Assembly (NCBI RefSeq): GCF_012926615.1
Contig: NZ_JABBNU010000002.1
Span: forward strand, 434,001-498,000
DNA length: 64,000 nt
Direction: 5' to 3'
Source of the DNA: Marinigracilibium pacificum
GTDB lineage: Bacteria; Bacteroidota; Bacteroidia; Cytophagales; Cyclobacteriaceae
Notes under the pieces: model-generated
Seen by the model: the letters and a program-made list of their open reading frames with translations, nothing else
Databases searched by the model: none
What the model was told of the DNA's origin: nothing
In this document: piece after piece, positions 1-7,634 of the stretch
Position numbering within the stretch: the first letter of the stretch is position 1
How the letters are laid out: every line of letters begins with the position of its first letter
Translations under genes and position numbers: made by a program

Positions 1-888
1 TGCCTTTAATACAAATTGTAACATCTCTGTGCCAGGGATTTTCATATAAGTTACATAGGTAAGTGGAGCTGAGGCATTTCCAAATTCAAACATACCTTCA
101 GATTCCGCATTATATACCATAGCCTTTCTTCCCCAGGAAGAACCTTCATAGCTTGTTATTTCAGCATTAGGTTTAGATAAATCTTTAAAAGTATTTTCAT
201 CGACTATCAATTCAAATGCACTCGAACCAGAGTCAAACCACAATTCTACCGGTTCTTTATTTAATTTTGCAGAAAGAAATATTCTGCGACCATCAAACGT
301 AAATGGTAAGAAATTATCTTCCTTTCTTACCCTTTCGTCTTCAGGCTCTGTTATAGTCATGTTTTGATTTTTATAATCGATGATTATAGGGTTCTTCTCA
401 ATAAAATCATTACCTACAGTGCCAAGTATTATAAATGGATCATTCTCCCAGTCAATTTTATCGCTACCACCTCGAAAACCTAAAGAACTGGCTGTAACAT
501 TTACAGTACCTACTTTAAAGTTGGCATTTTTAACACGAACCTGATTATCCAAGGTATCTATATTAAAAATATTCCCATACTTTTCGTTCACTGATAAGAT
601 TTTCTTGTACCGTAATACAGTTGATGGTGCTCCGGTGTCAAATTGCATATAGAAGGTCTTATCTACACCTGGAATACTAACAGGAACAAACATGAAAGCA
701 TTTTGAATAACCTTACCCTCGAATGTGTGACTTCTCCATATGAAATCAAAGGATTGGCCTACGTTGGAAAGTGTAAGATGATTAGGTGGTGCTGATAAGA
801 ATTTATTCTTAAAATAGAAGAAGCTGATGGTTCCTCCCACAATTATCAGGATAAAAAGTCCTAACAGAATTCGTTTAAATAGTTTCAT
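1..888 (-). CDS. Membrane-anchored retropepsin/pepsin-like aspartyl protease, 3' end outside window
   Basis: The reading frame starts at the ATG at 888 and stays open to the window edge (296 codons, no stop), so the C-terminus is missing. Residues about 5-25 form one hydrophobic segment (FKRILLGLFILIIVGG), read as a signal anchor. Two aspartyl-protease motifs are visible, FDTGAPSTV with Asp84 and WFDSGSSAF with Asp219, and between them LGTVGNDFIEKNPIIIDY resembles the segment after the first lobe of bacterial retropepsin-like proteases. Two D-S/T-G motifs in one chain fit the family of predicted periplasmic aspartyl proteases common in Bacteroidota. The substrate is unknown. The LuxR-type gene at 1022 lies 133 bp upstream on the same strand. 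Confidence 0.75.
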   Translation of the reverse strand, partial: MKLFKRILLGLFILIIVGGTISFFYFKNKFLSAPPNHLTLSNVGQSFDFIWRSHTFEGKVIQNAFMFVPVSIPGVDKTFYMQFDTGAPSTVLRYKKILSVNEKYGNIFNIDTLDNQVRVKNANFKVGTVNVTASSLGFRGGSDKIDWENDPFIILGTVGNDFIEKNPIIIDYKNQNMTITEPEDERVRKEDNFLPFTFDGRRIFLSAKLNKEPVELWFDSGSSAFELIVDENTFKDLSKPNAEITSYEGSSWGRKAMVYNAESEGMFEFGNASAPLTYVTYMKIPGTEMLQFVLKA

Positions 889-1021
889 TGTTTTTGATTT
901 TAATTAGTCAAGCTATCGCCCGGTATTGGCTTCGAATTCAAAAGACGAAATCGTCCTTTGTTTTGATCAAAAGTAGCTGAGGAGCCTAGGAAACTATAAT
1001 AAACCTGTGGTGATTTAGGGG

Positions 1022-2077
1022 CTAATCCCTGGGGTGATTTTTAAATTTCTCCATAAACTCAGTTCGATTACTCACTTCTAATTTCGCGTATAGATTGCGT
1101 ATATGAGTTTTTACAGTGTTTAAGGATATGAAGAGTTCTGAAGCGATTTCTTTATTGCTTTTATTGTCAATCATTAATTCTGCTACCTTTTCTTCCTGTG
1201 AAGTAAGACTGAAATCGATAGGGGTCTGTTGTAAAGTTCTGGTGTGCTTTAATTTGATAATAAGAAATACTATTCCTCCTAAAAAAAGAAGACATAAAAA
1301 GCCTAAAGCATAGCTTAACTTTTTAAAGAAGGCCATTTTTTCTTTGGTTTCAGACCTGTATAGCATATCTAAAAAGCTTTTATACTGCAGCGCATAAGAA
1401 GAGTTATTATAATAATCATTCAGTTGACTAAGAAGTTGAATATAGAATTCCGGGTTGTCGCCCAGATCTTTTTTTATTGCACTTTTTGGTAGGCCTGCTA
1501 TTAAAATGATAGTTGTCAGGGGATGTGATTCTTTCTCAAGAACATAGGACTTTAATTCCCTTAGAAATTGATCGGTAGTTTGTTTGGAGATCTTCTCATT
1601 GTTAAGATCTAAGAACTCTGAATGTAGTTTTTGAGCATAATCATTATGGGTTCTCCATTCTTTATCAATGGGGTTCGTGTTCTTGTAGCTGGAAAACCAA
1701 AGTTTTTTATTCTTTTCGAATACGATGGTATCTGTATTGGAGAAGATAAAATTGTGAAAGTTTTTAAGATCTTCTATATCGTATTTTTGTGCTCCTTCGA
1801 CATTTTCATCCAGATTGGAGTATATACGATATAATGCATGTTTATCTGATAGTAAACTTCCTTCAAAAGAAAAATATCCCAGGCTATCTGTCACTGTTGA
1901 AGTGATGATTTGGTCAGGATCAAGTGCATTAACTTCATCAAATTGCAATAAGCATAGATATACTCTTTTATTTTTTTCTGGTGTATCTAAATATCCAGAA
2001 ATAGAGTATTGACCATAACAGTAATTCCCTATTAAGCATAAAATAAAGAGTATAATTCGTTTAAAGTAAATGCTCAT
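1022..2077 (-). CDS. Membrane-tethered LuxR-type transcriptional regulator with periplasmic sensor region
   Basis: 351 residues. An N-terminal signal peptide (residues 1-22, ending CYG-Q) is followed by a secreted region of about 230 residues that begins YSISGYLDTPEKNKRVYL, a DUF4369-like start. One transmembrane helix lies at about 257-277 (LSYALGFLCLLFLGGIVFLI). The cytoplasmic C-terminus (about 292-346) is a LuxR/GerE helix-turn-helix, with LTSQEEKVAELMIDNKSNKE and TVKTHIRNLYAKLEV. The architecture implies a one-component regulator that senses outside the inner membrane and binds DNA inside. No phosphoacceptor domain is seen. The ligand and targets are unknown; the adjacent protease gene at 1-888 is one candidate. 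The gene lies just outside the left end of the cassette array. Confidence 0.8.
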   Translation of the reverse strand: MSIYFKRIILFILCLIGNYCYGQYSISGYLDTPEKNKRVYLCLLQFDEVNALDPDQIITSTVTDSLGYFSFEGSLLSDKHALYRIYSNLDENVEGAQKYDIEDLKNFHNFIFSNTDTIVFEKNKKLWFSSYKNTNPIDKEWRTHNDYAQKLHSEFLDLNNEKISKQTTDQFLRELKSYVLEKESHPLTTIILIAGLPKSAIKKDLGDNPEFYIQLLSQLNDYYNNSSYALQYKSFLDMLYRSETKEKMAFFKKLSYALGFLCLLFLGGIVFLIIKLKHTRTLQQTPIDFSLTSQEEKVAELMIDNKSNKEIASELFISLNTVKTHIRNLYAKLEVSNRTEFMEKFKNHPRD

Positions 2078-2129
2078 TTAGAATAATATTTATTTTTCAG
2101 ATGAAGGTAAAAATAATCAAATTGTTTAA

Positions 2130-2239
2130 AACGCTTTTACTAAGCGGACGTGGCGGATTATCGTTCCGATTTCGCGTCCCGTAGGACGCTGAAATCCAGC
2201 GCTTGAGCTGGCATTGATGCCTCCATAACTGAACATGAT
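2130..2239. repeat. Left-most separator (R0) of the cassette array, partial repeat with small hairpins
   Basis: The segment holds compact hairpins: CGCTT/AAGCG at its start, GCGTCC-cgta-GGACGC, CCAGC-N6-GCTGG and GGCAT-TG-ATGCC. Its 3' part (GAAATCCAGCG...CTTGAGCTGGCA..RTGCC) is shared with the 3' part of the separator at 2732-3029. It ends in ...catgatG directly before the left core TTATAGC of the first cassette. It lacks the AACGAGTGGATAAG module of the other family members, so it looks like a partial or hybrid copy. No inverse core is visible at its left end, so this may be the array edge. Confidence 0.6.
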
Positions 2240-2240
2240 G

Positions 2241-2723
2241 TTATAGCTTTTTTTTAATTTTATGTTTGAATTTTTTAATATCCATTATTGTTCTAAATTT
2301 TTTGACTTTTGGGTTAGAAATATGAATATTATATCCATCTGTTATTGATGAAACTGACCCATTTTCTAATCTCAAAACTGATGTAATACAGGATGGGGCA
2401 AAATATACATTATCATTATTGCCAGTTTCTTTAATATTTAATCCAATAATGATTTCATTATCTGATTCAAGGAATATTTCGGTACAGTCTATTCCTCCTT
2501 CGTATATATTAATTGAACTCTGGTCAATAGTCCCTTTTAAGACATCAGAGATTACAATTACTCCCTTTTTTGAATCTGAATCCCTTATGAATTTTCCAAT
2601 AATTATGGCATCAAAATTCTTTACATTCGATATGAAGTCATTTTTGATGTTATCAGAACAAGTGCATCCAATCGAATAAAAAGTGCTAAAAATAAATAAT
2701 ATTGTTACAATTAATTTCGTCAT
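2241..2723 (-). CDS. Secreted protein with N-terminal CxC, TIMP/NTR-like (cassette 1)
   Basis: 160 residues. A signal peptide of about 19 residues precedes CTCSDNIKNDF, so the mature chain would begin with Cys-x-Cys. A CxCS start followed by a hydrophobic FDAIIIGKF strand and a later VLKG segment resembles TIMP/netrin-module-like (NTR) proteins, where the CxC start is hallmark; further cysteines occur at IDC and PSC. The family assignment is an inference from pattern only. The stop codon lies inside the left cassette core (TTATAGC on the plus strand, 2241-2247), so the gene ends exactly at the recombination boundary. The start is 9 bp inside the right inverted repeat. No promoter is visible inside the cassette, so transcription must enter from the flanking repeat or further upstream. 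Confidence 0.55.
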   Translation of the reverse strand: MTKLIVTILFIFSTFYSIGCTCSDNIKNDFISNVKNFDAIIIGKFIRDSDSKKGVIVISDVLKGTIDQSSINIYEGGIDCTEIFLESDNEIIIGLNIKETGNNDNVYFAPSCITSVLRLENGSVSSITDGYNIHISNPKVKKFRTIMDIKKFKHKIKKKL

Positions 2724-2731
2724 TTTAATTG

Positions 2732-3029
2732 GCTATAACAAGTGGATAAGCGCGTCTCTATTGCACTTATTTCCTTTATAACTTCATTGTTTGTTTTGTT
2801 AATGATTCCCTTTAAAAATTCTAAAATAGCTCTTGGTTATGCAAAATCAAATATCCTTGTTATAAATACTTGTTTGAAAAGTATATGACCGGGATTTAAT
2901 CTCTTCATTGCAAAAAAAGTCTGAAGTTACACTATCACTAAACTCCAGACAGCGGGGCAGTGAAATCCAGCGAGAATCAGGCGCTTGAGCTGGCACTAGT
3001 GCCGACAAAACTTCATGCTGTTGGGTGTA
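2732..3029. repeat. Cassette separator R1 (family 1, short form)
   Basis: It starts with the inverse core GCTATAAC of cassette 1, followed by AAGTGGATAAGCG, and ends with the core GTTGGGTGTA of cassette 2. The middle matches the shared family: CTTCATTGTTTG, TTCCCTTTAAAAATTCTAAA, ATAGCTCTTGGTTATGC, ACCGGGATTTAATC and GTCTGAAGTTACACTATC...AACTCCAGACAGCGGGG. The roughly 102-bp segment of the long form is missing. The 3' end carries CCAGC...GCTGG and the 12-bp palindrome GGCACTAGTGCC, shared with the separator at 2130-2239. Confidence 0.85.
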
Positions 3030-3033
3030 GTGT

Positions 3034-3333
3034 TTATTCTTCTATTCTATATTTTAAATCTATTCTTTCGTGTAGAATTCGAACAACTTCAATTAAGTTC
3101 TTATTAAGAATTCTATAAAAAATAATATGCTTAGACACTCTAAATCCATTTAGATCATGTGTAACCATTTCATAATTCTTGCCAATTTGAGGAGTCTTTG
3201 CAATCTGTTTAATTGCATCAATTAGCATCTTATAATATTTATCTGCTTGGTTTTCTGACCATTCATTTACAGTGTAGTTCCAAATATCAGCCAAATCCTC
3301 AACAGCTTTTCTGGTTAATAGATATTTAGCCAT
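3034..3333 (-). CDS. parE: ParE/RelE-superfamily toxin (cassette 2)
   Basis: 99 residues, the usual length for ParE. The order MAKYLLTRKAVEDLADIWNYT, then a Tyr-Tyr helix (ADKYYKMLIDAIKQIA), then IGKNYEMVTHDLNGFRVSKH, IIFYRIL and IEVVRILHERIDL matches the ParE/YoeB-type fold of type II toxins; ParE members act on DNA gyrase. Its start overlaps the end of the ParD gene by 8 bp, the usual coupled antitoxin-toxin order. The stop is 4 bp from the cassette core GTTGGGT. Toxin-antitoxin pairs are frequent passengers of chromosomal integron arrays, where they stabilise the array. The target is inferred from the family only. Confidence 0.88.
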   Translation of the reverse strand: MAKYLLTRKAVEDLADIWNYTVNEWSENQADKYYKMLIDAIKQIAKTPQIGKNYEMVTHDLNGFRVSKHIIFYRILNKNLIEVVRILHERIDLKYRIEE

Positions 3334-3577
3334 TAAGTTTTCTGTTTGCTTTTAAGGATTTTAAATGATTATCGGGATCAAAATCCACAGCATGCCCACT
3401 ATTTATTCCTTCCTTAATTGAATTTCTTAAAGCTATTACTCTATTTTCTTCCTCTTCTAATAGTCTTAATCCTGCACGAATAACTTCACTAGCATTTTTA
3501 AATCTTCCTTGAGAGACACTTTCTCTTACAAATTTATCAAAGTATTCTCCTAATGATATGGATGTGTTTTTATTCAT
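3326..3577 (-). CDS. parD: ParD-family antitoxin (ribbon-helix-helix, cassette 2)
   Basis: 83 residues from the ATG at 3577. The start MNKNTSISLGEYFDKFVRES and the segment GRFKNASEVIRAGLRLLEEE are typical of ParD/CopG ribbon-helix-helix antitoxins; the C-terminal part (IKEGINSGHAVDFDPDNHLK) would wrap the toxin. A start 27 bp further upstream is open but would place coding sequence over the palindrome at 3598-3614, which looks like the operator, so the inner ATG is preferred. ParD normally represses its own operon through such a palindrome. The start is 49 bp inside the right cassette boundary, the longest leader in the array, consistent with this cassette carrying its own promoter. Confidence 0.88.
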   Translation of the reverse strand: MNKNTSISLGEYFDKFVRESVSQGRFKNASEVIRAGLRLLEEEENRVIALRNSIKEGINSGHAVDFDPDNHLKSLKANRKLNG

Positions 3578-3597
3578 GAATTCACTTTTTCTTAAAA

Positions 3598-3614
3598 ATA
3601 CCAAATTTTGGTAT
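3598..3614. promoter_or_regulatory. Palindromic operator of parDE
   Basis: ATACCAAA-T-TTTGGTAT is a perfect 8+8 bp palindrome around one base. It ends 21 bp upstream of the parD start codon. Its position inside the cassette and just before an antitoxin of the ribbon-helix-helix class fits an autorepression site. Confidence 0.6.
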
Positions 3615-3625
3615 AATTTTCAAAT

Positions 3626-3989
3626 TACTCCCAACGAGTGGATAAGCGCAACTCTATTGCTCTTATTCCCTTTATATCTTCGTTGTTTGTTTTGTTAATA
3701 AATCCCTTTAAAATTCCTAAAATAGCTCCTGATTGAACAAAATCAAACATTTTCTTAATAAATACCCGTATGTAACCGGATAATGTACTTTAGAAATGGT
3801 AATTGATGGAAGTAACTCATTTTGCTTATAGCAGGATGCTACTGAGATATTATTGGACTGGCTTCTTTATTAACCGGGATGCAATCCCTTCATTTCATAA
3901 GAGGTATGAAGTTACGCTGTCGCTAAACTTCAGACTGTGGGGGTAGCCTGCCGATAGGTGGCTATGATTTGTTATACAGTTTTATATGC
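3626..3989. repeat. Cassette separator R2 (family 1, long form)
   Basis: It begins with the inverse core TACTCCCAAC of cassette 2, then GAGTGGATAAGCGC. The internal stretch AACGAGT...CTTCGTTGTTTG can fold back (AACGA with TCGTT). It contains the long-form segment CCGGATAATGTACTTTAG to TTATTAACCGGG. It shares CATTTTCTTAATAAATACCC with the copy at 63676-64000, a subfamily mark. It ends in ...ACAGTTT before TTATATGC, the left boundary of cassette 3; an alternative boundary, GTTATA at 3971, also matches partly. Confidence 0.85.
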
Positions 3990-4671
3990 TGATTTTATTT
4001 TCTTTTAAGTGATACTTTTTCCAATCAAATGATCCTTCGTGTAAAGCGAAAAACCAAGTCGGCAATTCTAAGTCAAGGTATTTAAAACTTGTTTGTAGAA
4101 CTGTTGAATTTAATTCAGTTTTTCCATCATTAGTTATTTCAAGGTCTTTTTTACTTTCATAATCGTAGTGATATACTTTAATTCCCTCATTAAATACGAT
4201 TGCATATTCTTCCTCAATATCTCCACCCCACATCACACAATAATAATATAGAAACGGAACACTAAACTTTTCATTCAAAGACTTTATAAAGCTCAATAGT
4301 TTGAGTTGATTTTCCGTCAAATCAAGATTTAAGTTCATTTTGATAGAAGAGACAGAATCTATAAAACCCCATTTGTCATTTGGATATTCTTTATACTTAT
4401 TCCAAAATTCATTTGTATCATAGTCCTTGTCATAACCAATTTTATATACCTCAGGTTTAATTACCAAGAGACCTCCTTCAGGTAAAGTATGCTTTCGGTA
4501 ACTATTTTCATTTGGCTCGTCAGAGAGCATAAAACTTCTTGTCCAATCAAATCTAATTCCTTCAAGATTATCTACAAGAAAGAGTTCATCTTTGAATCCG
4601 TCAATAGTCTTTAAGTAATCTATTAATTCCGGTGTTGGTTTAGTATATATTCGATTTGCTTCCCAGCTCAT
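3982..4671 (-). CDS. Soluble protein of unknown function (cassette 3)
   Basis: 229 residues with no signal peptide, membrane segment or motif that I recognise. The chain is acidic and aromatic-rich (FLYYYCVMWGGDIEEEYAIV, KVYHYDYESKKDLEI, LPTWFFALHEGSFDWKKYHL), suggesting a compact globular protein, possibly of the small immunity or SMI1-like kind, but nothing proves this. The stop codon TAA overlaps the left cassette boundary TTATATGC (3982-3989), matched by GCATATAA at 4687-4694. The start codon is 15 bp inside the right boundary. The tight fit and lack of an internal promoter are as expected of an integron-type cassette gene. Confidence 0.7.
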   Translation of the reverse strand: MSWEANRIYTKPTPELIDYLKTIDGFKDELFLVDNLEGIRFDWTRSFMLSDEPNENSYRKHTLPEGGLLVIKPEVYKIGYDKDYDTNEFWNKYKEYPNDKWGFIDSVSSIKMNLNLDLTENQLKLLSFIKSLNEKFSVPFLYYYCVMWGGDIEEEYAIVFNEGIKVYHYDYESKKDLEITNDGKTELNSTVLQTSFKYLDLELPTWFFALHEGSFDWKKYHLKENKISI

Positions 4672-4686
4672 TAGTTTTTCTTATTT

Positions 4687-5106
4687 GCATATAACGAGTG
4701 GATAAGCACGACTCTATTGCTCTTATCTCCATTATATCTTCGTTGTTTGTTTTGTTAATAATTTCCTTTAAAAATTCTAAAATAGCTCTTGGTTGAGTAA
4801 AATCAAAAATCCTTGTTATAAATCCTTGTTTTGTAAGCGTATGTAACTGAATAATGTATTTTAGAAATAGTAATTGATGGATGTAACTTATTTTGCTAAT
4901 CGCAGGATGCTACAGAGAAGGATATCATTGGGCTTACTTCTTTATTGACCTGGATTTAATCCCTGCATTTCATAAAAAGTCTGAAGTTACGCTATCGCTA
5001 AACTCCAGACAGCGGGGCGAACCGCCGTATCGAAGATGCTGACACTTGTCGTCAGTAGGCACACCGTGGGCTTATGGCTCACGGTCGTCTACTCGATTAT
5101 GTGTGG
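4687..5106. repeat. Cassette separator R3 (family 1, long form with extra 3' modules)
   Basis: It begins GCATATAAC-GAGTGGATAAGC and carries the complete long form to CTCCAGACAGCGGGG. A 40-bp module at 5018-5057 follows, identical to 8075-8114 in R5, containing the hairpin GCTGAC-N8-GTCAGT. The terminal module GTGGGCTTATGGCTCACGG (a CCGTG/CACGG hairpin) and CGTCTACTC leads to the boundary of cassette 4. The 5' AACGAGTGGA and 3' TCTACTC ends are imperfectly complementary, so the whole unit could fold into one long hairpin. Confidence 0.85.
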
Positions 5107-5108
5107 TT

Positions 5109-6374
5109 TTAATTCAGCCATCCAGACTGTTTAAATGCTTTATAATTATTTTTTATTTTCTTACTCAATAGAGCATCTTTGAAGGTATCTGTTTCTCCAA
5201 CAATACATCCATTACATGTATTCAGTTGAATATCCAGTAAGCTAATATGGTTCATTAATGCTTTTTCCTCTTGTTTTATTTTTTTGCCATTAAGTTCAAG
5301 AAATGATAGCCCCACATATCCATAAGCAGAGATTTCAGGATTCAGGGACTTCAACCACCCAGAAAGTTCTGAATAGTTATTATCATTTACCAATCTCAAC
5401 ATTTCTCCACATTTATCAGGCGGTGTTCCTACAAACCCGCAAAATGTCCCGAAAGTGTAAATATTGATTGGGCTAGATAAGGAATTATTGAGGTCAATTT
5501 CATTTGTATACTTCGCTTTCCTTTTGTTTAAGTTATAAGAAATTATTTTGAACTCTTTTCTTTCAATAATCAAGTTGTCCTTGGTGGTTAATTTGCAGTA
5601 AACAAGAGAATCATTAGAAGTTAGAATGATTAGCTCATAGTGGTCACGGCCTAATTGGAAGTCTCTGTAAGATTGAAAGATGTCAAATTCCAAATTCCTT
5701 GAAAAGCCCATAAACGAGCTTATCGCAAAGGGACCTTTATTATTCTGTTCTTTCTCGAAATATTGCTCAATCTCTTTGAGGTCAAAATTCTTTGAATTCA
5801 AAATGGATTGCAATTTTTCGAGCTTTTTAGCTGTCGGCTGATCATCATATTTGAAATTTACTCTTGAGGGTATTCCAAATTCATTATTGTTGTTAATCTC
5901 AATCTTAAAAATGACCTCATTTGTGTCGAACCCCTTTTTGGACGGGTCCCTCTTGATATAAAAAGTAATGCCATCTTGTGGGCAATATGCGGTGCTATAA
6001 TTAGTGAAACATCCTGTCTCGTTATACAAGTTTTGCACATCTTTCATTGTGCTTTGATTTAATATGATTCCATTTTTTGTTTGAGCTTTAAATGGGGATT
6101 GAACAGAAATTTTTCTAACTATTTTGTTCGCGTCCATTGGGTCAATTCCAAAGGTTAATCCAAGAGAATCATATTTGAATTCCGTTAATAATTTATGCTC
6201 AACAAGTCTATAATTCGAACCATATTCAGAGGTGACATCATCAATTCTAGATTCATCAATAGTAATTGGAATTCCCTCGATCCCTACTCTAGGCGTAATA
6301 GTATTGACCTGCCCAAAGGATTGAGTCCAAAGACAGGTGGCAATACAAATGATGGTTAATCGAATCATTATCAT
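5109..6374 (-). CDS. Secreted protein of unknown function (cassette 4)
   Basis: About 421 residues from the ATG at 6374. A GTG four codons upstream extends the frame but lies inside the cassette boundary repeat (6384-6389), and another ATG at 6368 is also possible. A signal peptide is clear (IRLTIICIATCLWTQSFGQ). The mature part includes GIEGIPITIDESRIDDVTSE, a repeat-like GLTFGIDPMD region, a cysteine pair in FGTFCGFVGTPPDKCGEM and CNGCIVGETDTF near the C-terminus. I do not recognise a family. The left boundary (TATGTGTG) and right boundary (CACACAAAAC) share TGTGTG as an inverted repeat with imperfect flanks. It is the longest ORF of the array apart from the LRR gene. Confidence 0.65.
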   Translation of the reverse strand: MIMIRLTIICIATCLWTQSFGQVNTITPRVGIEGIPITIDESRIDDVTSEYGSNYRLVEHKLLTEFKYDSLGLTFGIDPMDANKIVRKISVQSPFKAQTKNGIILNQSTMKDVQNLYNETGCFTNYSTAYCPQDGITFYIKRDPSKKGFDTNEVIFKIEINNNNEFGIPSRVNFKYDDQPTAKKLEKLQSILNSKNFDLKEIEQYFEKEQNNKGPFAISSFMGFSRNLEFDIFQSYRDFQLGRDHYELIILTSNDSLVYCKLTTKDNLIIERKEFKIISYNLNKRKAKYTNEIDLNNSLSSPINIYTFGTFCGFVGTPPDKCGEMLRLVNDNNYSELSGWLKSLNPEISAYGYVGLSFLELNGKKIKQEEKALMNHISLLDIQLNTCNGCIVGETDTFKDALLSKKIKNNYKAFKQSGWLN

Positions 6375-6383
6375 AGTTCTAAT

Positions 6384-6754
6384 CACACAAAACGAGTGGA
6401 TAATCGCGACTCTATTGCTCTTATTCCCTCTATATCTTCGTTGTTTGTTTCGTTAATAATTTCCTTTAAAAATTCTAAAATAGCTCTTGATTGAGCAAAA
6501 TCAAATACCCTTGTTTATAAATACTTGTTTGAAAACGTATGTAACCGGATAATGTATTTTAGAAATTGCAATTGATGGAAGTAACTCATTTTGCTTATCG
6601 CAGGATGCTACTGAGGGGGATATCATTGGCCTTACTTCTTTATTGACCGGGATTTAATCCCTGCATTTCATAAAAAGTCTGAAGTTACGCTATCGCTAAA
6701 CTCCAGTCTGTGGGTGGGCTTATGGCTCACGGCCGTCTACTCTATTGTGTTTTC
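6384..6754. repeat. Cassette separator R4 (family 1, long form)
   Basis: It runs from CACACAAAAC-GAGTGGATAA to CGTCTACTCTATTGTGTTTTC. It contains the hairpins GCTC-ttgatt-GAGC, GGGATT-t-AATCCC, and GTCTGAAGTT...AACTCCAGTC, then the terminal GGGCTTATGGCTCACGGCCG module shared with R3 and R5. The 102-bp stretch between two ACCGG copies (6544 and 6646) is the part absent from the short forms. Confidence 0.85.
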
Positions 6755-6755
6755 G

Positions 6756-7268
6756 TTATTTCTTCTCTAATATCTTATCTGCAAGCTTTTTATCATGTAT
6801 CTTGCTGTATATTTTATTGCTTAAAATCCAGTATATTACAATCCCAAATCCAATAGAAAGCAAAATTGAAATCCAGTTAATACCTTGCCAATAATAAATA
6901 CCTCCAAGAATTAGGATTAATGCAATTTCAAAATAGTACTTCTCTTTTTCTTCAAGTCTCCTCTTTAGAATCATGTTATTACCTTTTCCTTTTTTGATTC
7001 TGTCAAGAACCTTTTTACTCAATTGGTCAACACTGTAATATTTATCTAAATCTTGAAGTGAGAAACAAATTCCAAATTCCATCTCAAGCTTATCCATGAA
7101 TCTGTAATATTTTCTTGCGCCTCTAAATGAATTCTTTATCGTATTTTTTGGATGAGCAGGAAAGGTTAAGTAGTCCATAAAATGTGAGCCATCAAATTCA
7201 GCAGTTGGATTCTTCCTCTGTGATTGAAATACCTCCAATATCTTATCTTTTATTTCTTTCTCAGTCAT
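6756..7268 (-). CDS. Membrane protein of unknown function (cassette 5, second gene)
   Basis: 170 residues. Residues 1-110 are charged and soluble (MTEKEIKDKILEVFQSQRKN, then FMDYLTFPAHPKNTIKNSFR and FSLQDLDKYYSVDQLSKKVL). Two hydrophobic helices follow at about 112-128 (FEIALILILGGIYYWQG) and 130-148 (ISILLSIGFGIVIYWIL), with a lysine-rich tail. I recognise no family. Its start overlaps the stop of the upstream gene by 8 bp, so the two are translationally coupled and form a two-gene cassette. The stop codon abuts the left cassette boundary TTGTGTTT (6745-6752). Confidence 0.65.
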   Translation of the reverse strand: MTEKEIKDKILEVFQSQRKNPTAEFDGSHFMDYLTFPAHPKNTIKNSFRGARKYYRFMDKLEMEFGICFSLQDLDKYYSVDQLSKKVLDRIKKGKGNNMILKRRLEEKEKYYFEIALILILGGIYYWQGINWISILLSIGFGIVIYWILSNKIYSKIHDKKLADKILEKK

Positions 7269-7620
7269 TTTTTAATATAAGATCTGGTTCAAAAATCATA
7301 CAGTGAGGCATCCAGCAATCTTTTTTAATCGTTCCAATTTCATGTCCATTCTTACATAATGTATTAATACCGTCCGCTCCATCAAGGTCACAACAACCAT
7401 TTAGCCTCCTAAAGTCTGTATGTTTCTTGGTGTTTATTAAGTCCTTAATATTTACAATTATTTTGTGGTCAGAATCCGTGAAGTATTCACCATCACTAAC
7501 AAAAAAGTATCCTTTGGGTAAAAACTCCTTACCATCTTCTTCAGATATTTGGTTTATGTCAGTCAGTTCAACTAACTCATTTGATAATTCGATATTACAT
7601 GTCTTGCAGAATACTTTCAT
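7261..7620 (-). CDS. Small cysteine-rich protein of unknown function (cassette 5, first gene)
   Basis: 119 residues from the ATG at 7620; an extension of seven codons upstream would run into the cassette boundary repeat and is rejected. The protein begins MKVFCKTCNIELS, a CxxC knuckle, and has further pairs in NGCCDLDGADG, LCKNGHEIGT and DCWMPHCMIF, consistent with a zinc- or metal-binding fold. No signal peptide is present. It is the first gene of a two-gene cassette, overlapping the membrane-protein gene at 7261-7268. The start lies 15 bp inside the right boundary AAACACAAC. The function is unknown; coupling to a membrane protein could mean a toxin/immunity or signalling pair. Confidence 0.65.
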   Translation of the reverse strand: MKVFCKTCNIELSNELVELTDINQISEEDGKEFLPKGYFFVSDGEYFTDSDHKIIVNIKDLINTKKHTDFRRLNGCCDLDGADGINTLCKNGHEIGTIKKDCWMPHCMIFEPDLILKND

Positions 7621-7634
7621 TTCTCTGTTACAAT

